From Planctomycetaceae bacterium (GTDB taxonomy: Bacteria > Planctomycetota > Planctomycetia > Pirellulales > Pirellulaceae), in the NCBI GenBank assembly GCA_002862205.1, contig PKCN01000406.1, positions 1-63,241 on the forward strand: a stretch of DNA of 63,241 nucleotides. The letters run 5' to 3'. How positions within the stretch are numbered: position 1 is the first letter of the stretch; every line of letters begins with the position of its first letter. The notes under the pieces are model-generated. The model saw only the letters and a program-made list of their open reading frames with translations, was not told the DNA's origin and searched no databases. Both the position numbers and the translations under genes were made by a program. This document shows positions 10,484-17,641 of this stretch, one piece after another.

Positions 10484-11848
10484 CTACTTGATGCGATAGC
10501 AGAAAAGCAGATCCTGGTCGCGGAGATACAGCATTCCGTTTGCAATCACGGGACGCGACCAACGCTTTGCGTTCGATGCGATCAACTTCGAGGTATCGGG
10601 AAGCGCGAAGCGGCCTTTCTCGACCCACTCTTCGGCAGACGCCTCAATCAAACTGACCTCTGCTGTCTTTTCGCCGAAAAGATACAGATGACCGTCCGCG
10701 AAAATCAATGAGCCATCGCCAACACTTTTGTTGGCGCGTTGGTACCAAGCGATGTCTCCCGTGGAAAACTCCTGGCAAACCCAGCCGCGACGAAAAGATG
10801 TCCCGAACACGTGGCCTCCATGCAAAACGAATCCACCGATCGAGTTTTTCATGTTTCGACTGCTGTAAACCTTTTCTACGTCAAATTTTTCTGACCCGCT
10901 TTTTGACACACGAATCATTTCGCAGCCGTCACCCGTGCTTGCATAAACGTAATTCTCGAAGCAAACCGGAGTCGGGATGACGACATCCGAGTAGGGTCGA
11001 TCCCGTTCGTAATACCAAAGCTTTTGGCCGTCTACTGCGCTCACCGCCGCAACCCCAAACTGTGTCATGACGATGTACTGCTTCACACCATCAATCGTGG
11101 CGACAATCGGCGATGCGTACGTTGATTCTTCATCCAGATCCTGGCTTCGCCACACAACCTTGCCGTTGGTTTTGTCAAGTGCGACGACGAGTCCCGCGCC
11201 ATCCGTGCTGCCCGGGGTGCAGATCAGATGGTCGCCATCAACCAGTGGTCCCCAGCAGAATCCCCAACCTACAGTTTTAGGCTCTCCCGCGCTCACGTTC
11301 TTGATCGAACCACCAAGATCACTGACCATGTTCAGTTGCCACTTCAGCGTGCCATCGGTCGAGGCGCACACGAGTTGTCCATCGCCAGCCAATGCAAAAA
11401 TCAAATCGCCGTCAACCGTGGGAGCAGCACGCGGTCCCGCACCCCACGAATTGCCTTCAAAATCAAAGCTCTTTTGATTGATGGGTAACGACCAAATCTC
11501 TTTACCGCTCGCAGCATCAAGGCAGAAAAGTTCAGCCTTTCCCTGTCGCCCGCCAGTGAGATAGACGCGTCCGTCAACGACAGCAGGCGAAGAGTAGCCG
11601 ACACCCGCGTTCCTGAAGGACCAGGCGAGAGTTGGACCTGCTTCTGGCCAAGAAGACAGCAGACCAAGCTCAGGCGATTGGTTGTTCCGATCGGCACCTT
11701 GGATCTGTGGCCAATCGTCGGCACAAACCCATGTGCCATGGCATACCCCCAAAAAAAGGAGTGCGATCGCGAGGACTCCTTGGGACCGAAAATGGTTTAC
11801 TCGATGCCAATCTGGAAAATATTGGTGCAATAGTTGGCCCAAGATCAT
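10484..11848 (-). CDS. Secreted PQQ-like beta-propeller protein (first of three)
   Basis: A 454-residue protein with a hydrophobic export segment (about residues 25-45, GVLAIALLFLGVCHG) and then DDWPQIQGADRNN, the common opening of planctomycete PQQ-like propellers. Blades include LDAASGKEIWSLP, STDGTLKWQLNM, LDKTNGKVVWRSQD and AVDGQKLWYYERD. It is probably the promoter-proximal gene of the four-gene run to 4975. I chose the ATG at 11848; a TTG at 11869 also opens the frame. The long N-terminal region before the hydrophobic core is unusual, and the true start may differ. It may be exported or membrane-anchored; no enzymatic residues can be claimed. Confidence 0.82.
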   Translation of the reverse strand: MILGQLLHQYFPDWHRVNHFRSQGVLAIALLFLGVCHGTWVCADDWPQIQGADRNNQSPELGLLSSWPEAGPTLAWSFRNAGVGYSSPAVVDGRVYLTGGRQGKAELFCLDAASGKEIWSLPINQKSFDFEGNSWGAGPRAAPTVDGDLIFALAGDGQLVCASTDGTLKWQLNMVSDLGGSIKNVSAGEPKTVGWGFCWGPLVDGDHLICTPGSTDGAGLVVALDKTNGKVVWRSQDLDEESTYASPIVATIDGVKQYIVMTQFGVAAVSAVDGQKLWYYERDRPYSDVVIPTPVCFENYVYASTGDGCEMIRVSKSGSEKFDVEKVYSSRNMKNSIGGFVLHGGHVFGTSFRRGWVCQEFSTGDIAWYQRANKSVGDGSLIFADGHLYLFGEKTAEVSLIEASAEEWVEKGRFALPDTSKLIASNAKRWSRPVIANGMLYLRDQDLLFCYRIK

Positions 11849-12191
11849 TTTATCGTTCCGACAAATCAAAGAAGTTCTTGAAACCAGCGTTTATGTCGGC
11901 TCGGGACATGCAATTTGCCTGAAGAATCTGAGCAACATTTAACATCTGGCAAGAGAGGTAAATTAGAGCAGAAGCACTAATGCACAACAACTGCATATAC
12001 AACATAATTGCACGAGAGTCAGTCGGCCAGCTTGTAATGGATCTCGACGATGATGATTCTGCGATCTTGCTGCCCGGCCGCCAGAGAACGCCCGCTTTAT
12101 CAACGCAAGCAAGTTGGGGTGATGAAATGAAGACCCCACCAGGCACGTTGTCATGGTTGTTGGGATTCCGCAGAAAGAGCGATCCACGGAT

Positions 12192-12255
12192 ATCCGCAGA
12201 ACGAGCAATCCGCAGAACGAGCAATCCGCAGAACGAGCAATCCGCAGAACGAGCA
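12192..12255. repeat. Tandem repeat, 16 bp x 4
   Basis: The unit atccgcagaacgagca occurs four times without change at 12192-12207, 12208-12223, 12224-12239 and 12240-12255. Degenerate half units flank it (gatccacgg before, atccacggggatccgcag after). It lies in the gene-poor stretch upstream of the COG0523 gene. Confidence 0.93.
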
Positions 12256-13207
12256 ATCCACGGGGATCCGCAGAAGCCAGCGAATTTCCACCGGGCTGGT
12301 GCCGCTGACTAAGTCAGTTTTTGCTGATACGACTGGTACACAAAAGGCTCACTGCTGACCCTTCTCTGCGGCAGTCCGCCATTGCGATCGATGCAATCCC
12401 AGCCACTGGCCGTTGGAATCCCAACTCAACTTGAGAACCTTTTGCATCAACCCTCGCATCTGCGCATGCCTTGCCGATTCCACCCACAACAATCACATCG
12501 TCCCGTCTTGTTTGCCAATTGCGATCTACCTCCCCAAGAGCTTCCACTCCAATCAGAAACTCGAACCTGTCCAATTCATTTGCCGCCGCCGCTTGATTGC
12601 ACCAAACCGGTGGAATTCAACCCCGCGTTGTCAGCTAAAACAACACCAAGTCCTCGGGGGTCTCATCCAACATCTGTGACAGTACTGAAATGATCTCAAG
12701 GCGTTTACAGAACATTGTGTTGCTCACCTGATCATTTGAAACAGGTGCCTGCGGCGGTGGACGCCATATCCTGTCAGGAATTATTAACTGTGTTGCACCA
12801 GTTGCTTCAGTTGCTTCAGGCACGCAGCCCACATCGAAGCCCGCAACCGATCGATTTTAATTCAACGCTTCCTCAAGTTGCCCGGAATGCAAATCAGATC
12901 TCCGGCTACGTTGCAATCGATGCAACCGTGGTCCGTCTCAAAGATTTCATCCTGGTTTGCAATCGCACGGCCACTAGCAACCCCGATCTCACAGAATCCA
13001 CTCTGAATCACAGCAACCCGTCGTCCACGAATTTTCGTACAAATTCAGCTCTGCAAAGTTGTATTACCGTACCCAATTGAACCAGCGAGCTCGGGGCAGT
13101 GGCATTCGTAATCGTCAGCTCAAACCACACCACAGACGGTAATTGCGAATTGGTCCGTCTGCTTCCAGCCGGTTGAATAATGCCGCTACTCAATCAACCA
13201 CCACGCC

Positions 13208-13232
13208 GAGTTGCAACTCTTGTGCAATTGCA
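13208..13232. promoter_or_regulatory. Paired perfect palindromes upstream of COG0523 gene
   Basis: Two perfect palindromes stand side by side: GAGTTGCAACTC (13208-13219) and TGCAATTGCA (13223-13232), directly followed by TATAAG (13233-13238), which could be a -10 element. The coding start lies about 135 bp further on. Paired dyads of this kind often bind a dimeric regulator, and a Fur/Zur-type repressor would fit the genes downstream. That is inference only: the sequence does not match the proteobacterial Zur box that I know. Confidence 0.3.
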
Positions 13233-13373
13233 TATAAGGCGAATCGCTTCGGCGACTACGCTGAAATCCGATTCGACTCCGAGACATCCGTCCCGCGTGA
13301 ACGGATCAGATCGGCACCGCTGATGTCGCTCAAGTTTTCAAACTGCTTCGCCCTACCTTCACCCATTGCTCTT

Positions 13374-14363
13374 ATGAGTCCAACAAACCAGAACGGCCCG
13401 CTACCAGTCACTATCCTGTCCGGGTTTCTTGGTGCCGGGAAGACCACTTTACTCAATCATGTTCTTGCGAATCGTCAAGGAATGCGAGTTGCCGTGATCG
13501 TCAACGACATGAGTGAGGTCAACATCGACGCGGCTCTCGTTCGTGACGGAGGAGCAAATCTTTCGAGAACGGAGGAGCAATTGGTGGAGATGAGCAACGG
13601 ATGCATCTGTTGCACACTCCGCGAGGACTTGTTGATCGAAGTTGCAAAGTTAGCACGCGAAGGGCGATTCGATTATTTACTGATCGAGTCAACAGGCATT
13701 AGCGAGCCGATGCCCGTTGCAGAGACTTTCACTTTCCAAGATGAACATGGAAATAGTCTGTCCCTGCTCGCACAATTGGACACGATGGTTACCGTGGTTG
13801 ACGCAGGTAACTTCTTCAAGGACTTCGGTACGTGGGAAGATCTTACTGACCGCCGCCTTGGTGTTAGCGAGGATGACCATCGCAACATCGTTGACTTACT
13901 GGTTGATCAGATTGAGTTTGCAAATGTAATCATCATCAACAAGATTGATTTGGTGACGCCTTTCGAGTTGGAACAACTGGAGCAGATCATTCGTCGTCTG
14001 AATCCGCAAGCCAAAATACTGCTTTCCCGGGAGAGCAGTGTGCCTCTCCAAGACGTCATGGGCACAGGACTCTTCCGGCTTAGCGAGGCCGAAAACTCGC
14101 CTGATTGGCTTGAAGTACCACGTGGTCAGGAACAGACCGAGACCGAGGAGTACGGCATCAGTCATTTCGTATACAGACGTAGTCGACCATTCCACGCCGC
14201 TCGGCTCGCCGATGCCATGAACGGAGGTTTTCGCGAAGGGGAGCCGATGGACGGTGTTCTGCGAAGTAAAGGTCTGATGTGGATCGCATCACGAAACAAT
14301 TGGGCTTATGACTGGTCCCAGGCTGGCTGTTCGATACGCATGAATCCCGGTGGCTTATGGTAG
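13374..14363 (+). CDS. COG0523 (CobW/P47K) GTPase, ends at an in-frame TAG
   Basis: The readable part is 329 residues. It has the full G3E GTPase domain: Walker A GFLGAGKTT (residues 17-25), the metal-binding GCICC motif (Cys77, Cys79, Cys80), LLIESTGISEP (Walker B region) and INKIDLV. These proteins are GTP-dependent metal chaperones, and a large subgroup is tied to zinc limitation. The frame stops at TAG 14361-14363, within the first strand of the CobW C-terminal domain (NPGGLW). The same frame then runs on for 90 codons with the rest of that domain. The start at 13374 opens just before the GTPase domain; an upstream frame extension to 13143 has no family likeness. A trimmed GTPase without its C-terminal domain is unlikely to work normally. 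Confidence 0.85.
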   Translation: MSPTNQNGPLPVTILSGFLGAGKTTLLNHVLANRQGMRVAVIVNDMSEVNIDAALVRDGGANLSRTEEQLVEMSNGCICCTLREDLLIEVAKLAREGRFDYLLIESTGISEPMPVAETFTFQDEHGNSLSLLAQLDTMVTVVDAGNFFKDFGTWEDLTDRRLGVSEDDHRNIVDLLVDQIEFANVIIINKIDLVTPFELEQLEQIIRRLNPQAKILLSRESSVPLQDVMGTGLFRLSEAENSPDWLEVPRGQEQTETEEYGISHFVYRRSRPFHAARLADAMNGGFREGEPMDGVLRSKGLMWIASRNNWAYDWSQAGCSIRMNPGGLW

Positions 14364-14636
14364 GCGGCCGCCCCGAAGGACGAATGGCCTGACGACAAGA
14401 AGGCGATTGCAGCGATCAACACAAAAATCACAGGAGCCTACGGTGACCGTCATCAGGAGTTGGTGTTCATCGGACATGGGATGAATGAGGCCCGCATTAG
14501 CGAAAGCCTTGATCAGTGCCTCCTGACCGATTCCGAGTACGCTCAAGGTCCAAAAACATGGGTAGGCTTTGATGATCCATTTCCAACAGTCGAGCTCGAT
14601 CTGGATGAAGATGAATCGATGGAACTGTGGCAGTGA
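14364..14636 (+). pseudogene. Detached C-terminal domain of the COG0523 gene
   Basis: These 90 codons follow the TAG in the same frame and end at TGA 14634-14636. They contain the hallmark of the CobW C-terminal domain (PF07683): GDRHQELVFIGHGMNEARI and a later LDQCLL. Relatives usually read Trp-Trp at the break, so a single TGG to TAG change explains it. There is no start codon or ribosome binding site here to make it separately. No further disruption is present, so the change is recent, a sequencing error, or subject to readthrough. Confidence 0.8.
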
Positions 14637-14787
14637 ATTCTAAATTATCCGCGGTCAATCCTCTTTTGTAATGCGTGGTCAATCAGTCGACGCTGACTAT
14701 GCGTCAGCGTTTAAGTTCTTGCCTGACAAGTGCGACCCGCCCAAGGCTATGCCAATAGTCCCACAACACACGACAAGGAACGAAACA

Positions 14788-15258
14788 ATGGGTGCATCAT
14801 CCTTCTCGGAAAGAAACACCATCGAACAGGTTGAGGAGGGAACCGAATTGGCCCCCAAGTTCGATGAGCAGGGTCTGATCCCTGTTGTCACGACAGACTT
14901 TATCTCCGGTGAAGTACTCATGCATGGATACATGAACGCCGAGGCGCTGACGCAAACGATCAAATTGAGTGAGGCTGTCTATTGGAGCCGCAGTCGCAAG
15001 TGTCTTTGGCACAAGGGCGGTACAAGCGGGCTGGTACAGCGGGTTCGCGAGATGCGAATTGACGACGATCAGGATTGCGTCTGGTTACGTGTGGATGTCG
15101 AGGGTGGTGCCAGCTGCCATGTCGGGTATCGATCCTGTTTCTACCGATCCGTGCCCGTCGGCGACCACGCCAGCCAGACTTTGGAATTCACGGAGCGACA
15201 GAAAGTTTTTGATCCGAAGACCGTGTACGGCGATGCTCCTAATCCAACTCAACTTTGA
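14788..15258 (+). CDS. hisI: Phosphoribosyl-AMP cyclohydrolase, variant zinc site
   Basis: A 156-residue HisI protein, which opens the purine ring of phosphoribosyl-AMP in histidine synthesis. Conserved segments are [26 protein letters not shown] and [12 protein letters not shown]. The canonical metal motif DCDxD reads DDDQD here (residues 92-96): the three acidic positions that bind magnesium are kept, but the first zinc cysteine is Asp93, with a Cys at 97 instead and one extra residue before Cys110 and Cys117. The start at 14788 has AAGGA at 14774-14778. It lies 151 bp behind the COG0523 gene and outside any his operon. HisI paralogues next to COG0523 genes are known as zinc-sparing copies, which is the reading I favour; a main copy elsewhere in the genome would be expected. 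Confidence 0.88.
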   Translation: MGASSFSERNTIEQVEEGTELAPKFDEQGLIPVVTTDFISGEVLMHGYMNAEALTQTIKLSEAVYWSRSRKCLWHKGGTSGLVQRVREMRIDDDQDCVWLRVDVEGGASCHVGYRSCFYRSVPVGDHASQTLEFTERQKVFDPKTVYGDAPNPTQL

Positions 15259-15377
15259 ATCTCTCATCGGCAATGAAAAACATCCTGAACTCCACGACTC
15301 AATATCAGCATGGCGGCCTCGCATCTGTCAACAATCTTGTGTCAGCAATGTGAATTCCACTGGACTGAAGAAAACAC

Positions 15378-15578
15378 ATGGAACACCTGTCGCTCTTTCT
15401 CAATTCCCTCATCATGGCGATGGCGATGTCCGCGCCGTACCTGATACTTGGGTACGTTGCGGCGGCGTTGATCAAAGAGTACATCTCGCGCGAATCACTG
15501 GCCAAGCATTTGGGTGACGAGGGCATTCGACCGATCATGAATGCGGTTGGCATTGGGGCGCTGCTATCGATCTGGTGA
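15378..15578 (+). pseudogene. N-terminal fragment of PF03773-type permease
   Basis: A 66-codon frame starts at 15378 and reads like the first two helices of the predicted permease family PF03773 (ArsP/DUF318): SAPYLILGYVAAALIKEYIS then LAKHLGDEG. Full members have 300 or more residues, and the next part should carry a Pro-Leu-Cys-Ser-Cys type motif. Here the family likeness ends at GIGALL (about 15564) and a stop follows four codons later at 15576-15578. The sequence after the break belongs to a DUF1826 gene. The fragment is probably not functional. Confidence 0.7.
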
Positions 15579-15874
15579 CCGCTTTCCTGGACCAGTTCGA
15601 CCTTCAACAGGCAAGACTGCGCATCGAGATCACTCGGACGCAATCATGCCGGAAATTCCACAGCGACAATGTTCATGTTCGACTGGTCACAACGTATCTC
15701 GGCCCCACCACAGAGTATCAGTATGCGGGCACGAATGAGATCCACACCGCTCCACTCGGCGGGCTCGTGTTCCTCAAGGGACACGGTCACCCAAACCACC
15801 GGGACACCGTGCATCATCGGTCACCGGAAGTACCCGGCGGTGAAAAACGCCTATGCGTTGCGATAGACTGCTGA
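15575..15874 (+). pseudogene. C-terminal half of DUF1826 protein
   Basis: About 100 codons match the second half of DUF1826 (PF08856): CRKFHSDNVHVRLVTTYLGP, a LVFLKGHGHP segment and VHHRSPEVPGGEKRLCVAID. Family members are about twice as long, and the N-terminal half is missing. The family-like frame can be followed upstream to about 15565, where permease sequence begins in a different frame. A GTG at 15575 could start a short product but has no clear ribosome binding site. DUF1826 genes are often found beside COG0523 genes, so this belongs to the same module. Confidence 0.65.
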
Positions 15875-16038
15875 GTAAGGATGACGAAATACGTCACCTG
15901 CTCAATCCTGCCCGGAAAATCGCAAACCGAAGTCTGATCGTTACCCCGTTGCTGGCGGACGAAAAGAAGAGTCAAGTGTTCGGACCAATCATTGCCGATT
16001 TCTTCGCCAATCATCCAAGCCAAGGCTCTCACAAATGA
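15853..16038 (+). CDS. Doubtful short ORF ahead of selO
   Basis: A 61-codon frame whose stop TGA (16036-16038) overlaps the start ATG of selO (16035), the arrangement seen in coupled genes. Its text (RSLIVTPLLADEKKSQVFGP, then IIADFFANHPSQ) looks protein-like but I recognise no family. A better ribosome binding site (GTAAGG) leads to an ATG at 15887 in another frame that ends after 18 codons. It may be the tail of a further gene removed in the deletion that cut DUF1826. Confidence 0.25.
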   Translation: MRCDRLLSKDDEIRHLLNPARKIANRSLIVTPLLADEKKSQVFGPIIADFFANHPSQGSHK

Positions 16039-17540
16039 ATCCGTCCAAGATCGCGATTTCGCTGAACCTCGAGCATAGCTACGCCGATCAGTTGGCGGAT
16101 TTTTTTGCCTCCGTTTCGCCGGCGCCGGCTCCCAAACCAAGCTTGTTGCAATTCAACAAAACACTGGCCTGCGAACTTGGTCTCGATCAACAAGAACTTA
16201 CACCGGAGGTTCTGTCACATGTCTTCTCCGGAAATGAATTGCCCCGCGATGCCCAACCGATCGCACAGGTGTATGCGGGTCACCAGTTCGGTAATTTCGT
16301 ACCACAATTGGGAGACGGTCGGGCACTTCTGCTCGGTGAATTGATCGATCAGCAAGGGAATCGGCGCGATATTGCCTTGAAGGGATCAGGGCGAACACCA
16401 TTTTCACGCGGTGGTGATGGTAAGGCCGCCGTGGGCCCTGTGTTACGGGAGTACTTGATCGGCGAAGCGATGCACGCTCTGGGGATACCCACAACCCGTG
16501 CGCTCGCTGCAGTCGCAACTGGCGAACGCGTCATGCGAGAACGTCCACTCCCGGGCGCAGTTCTCACTCGTGTAGCTGCCAGCCATGTCCGCGTTGGCAC
16601 ATTTCAGTACTTTGCTGCTCGCCGTCAAGTTGAGCATCTTCGAAAATTGGCAGACTACGTCATTCAGCGGCACTACCCCAAAGCTTCTGAATCCGAAAAT
16701 CCATACCTTGCGCTGCTGCAGGGTGTGGCTGATCGTCAGGCCGCGTTGGTTGCACGTTGGATGCTGGTTGGATTCATTCATGGCGTCATGAATACCGACA
16801 ATATGGCAATCTCAGGTGAGACGATCGACTATGGGCCATGTGCATTCATGGAATCATATCATCCCGAGACGGTCTTCAGTTCGATTGATCACGCCGGACG
16901 CTACGCCTACATCAACCAACCATCCGTCGCGCTCTGGAACCTCGCAAGATTCGCGGAAACACTTTTGCCACTACTGAGCGAGGAAGATAGCGACGACACC
17001 TTGGCCGAAGCGACCGCAGTTCTTGAAACATTCATGCCGGCATTCCAGCGACATTGGTACATCGGCGCAAAAGCCAAACTGGGATTGGCCAATCCCAACG
17101 AACCTGAAAGTGTCAGTGATTCAGAACACGAGTTGGTTGATGACTGGCTTGGCCTGCTAACAACGAACGAGGTCGACTACACCCTTGCATGGCGCCAACT
17201 GGCAGAAGCAGCGGATGGAACCGTGAGCAAGCTTGCACCTCTGTTTAGAGAGCATGATCAACTCAACGCCTGGTTAGAACGATGGAGGAGATTGCACAAC
17301 GGCATTCCAGCATCCCAGATCGCTTCTGCAATACGCGCAGCAAACCCGCTCTACATTCCCCGCAACCATCTTGTTGAAGAAGCACTCGCTGCGGCTTCCG
17401 AGAATGCCGATCTAGCACCGTTTGAAAGCCTACTGGAAGTCGTGCAGCAGCCTTTCGATGAGAAGCCTGAATGCACCCGCTACGCGATGCCGGCTCCCAC
17501 AGAATTCACAACCGAATACCAAACGTTTTGCGGAACATGA
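16035..17540 (+). CDS. selO: Protein adenylyltransferase SelO (YdiU, UPF0061)
   Basis: A 501-residue pseudokinase-fold enzyme that transfers AMP to Ser, Thr or Tyr of target proteins. Family segments are clear: IAQVYAGHQFGNFVPQLGDG, LKGSGRTPFSRGGDGKAA, LREYLIGEAMHALGIPTTR, HGVMNTDNMAISGETIDYGP with the metal-binding Asn/Asp pair, and RNHLVEEAL. The C-terminus EYQTFCGT keeps the penultimate-region cysteine that is selenocysteine in many eukaryotic members and takes part in redox control. Length is normal. The ATG overlaps the stop of a doubtful short ORF. SelO is linked to oxidative-stress response in other bacteria; nothing in the context adds to that. Confidence 0.95.
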   Translation: MNPSKIAISLNLEHSYADQLADFFASVSPAPAPKPSLLQFNKTLACELGLDQQELTPEVLSHVFSGNELPRDAQPIAQVYAGHQFGNFVPQLGDGRALLLGELIDQQGNRRDIALKGSGRTPFSRGGDGKAAVGPVLREYLIGEAMHALGIPTTRALAAVATGERVMRERPLPGAVLTRVAASHVRVGTFQYFAARRQVEHLRKLADYVIQRHYPKASESENPYLALLQGVADRQAALVARWMLVGFIHGVMNTDNMAISGETIDYGPCAFMESYHPETVFSSIDHAGRYAYINQPSVALWNLARFAETLLPLLSEEDSDDTLAEATAVLETFMPAFQRHWYIGAKAKLGLANPNEPESVSDSEHELVDDWLGLLTTNEVDYTLAWRQLAEAADGTVSKLAPLFREHDQLNAWLERWRRLHNGIPASQIASAIRAANPLYIPRNHLVEEALAAASENADLAPFESLLEVVQQPFDEKPECTRYAMPAPTEFTTEYQTFCGT

Positions 17541-17641
17541 ATCTTACGAGGAACATTCATGGAACCGAGAGGTCCCCATGACCTCGAGATCAAGCCCAAG
17601 AAACGACTGAGCCTCGACGAAAAACAAGCGTTCCCATCCCG

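Larger units (their letters stand above)
11849..13373. other. 1.5-kb region without a convincing gene
   Basis: Besides a 16-bp tandem array (12192-12255) and dyads (12910-12926, 13208-13232), I see only weak coding signals. On the minus strand an 86-codon frame (12574-12314) and a pair of frames around 13193-12850 have protein-like composition; the last pair could be one gene split by a frameshift near 13010 (frame text RGRRVAVIQSGFCEIGVASG in one, VVWFELTITNATAPSSLVQL in the other). None has a ribosome binding site and I recognise no family. I read this as decayed sequence plus the regulatory region of the COG0523 gene. Confidence 0.5.

Noticed and set aside
12192-12255. CRISPR array
   Set aside because: Units are adjoining without spacers, and there are no cas genes; the same holds for all other arrays in the window.
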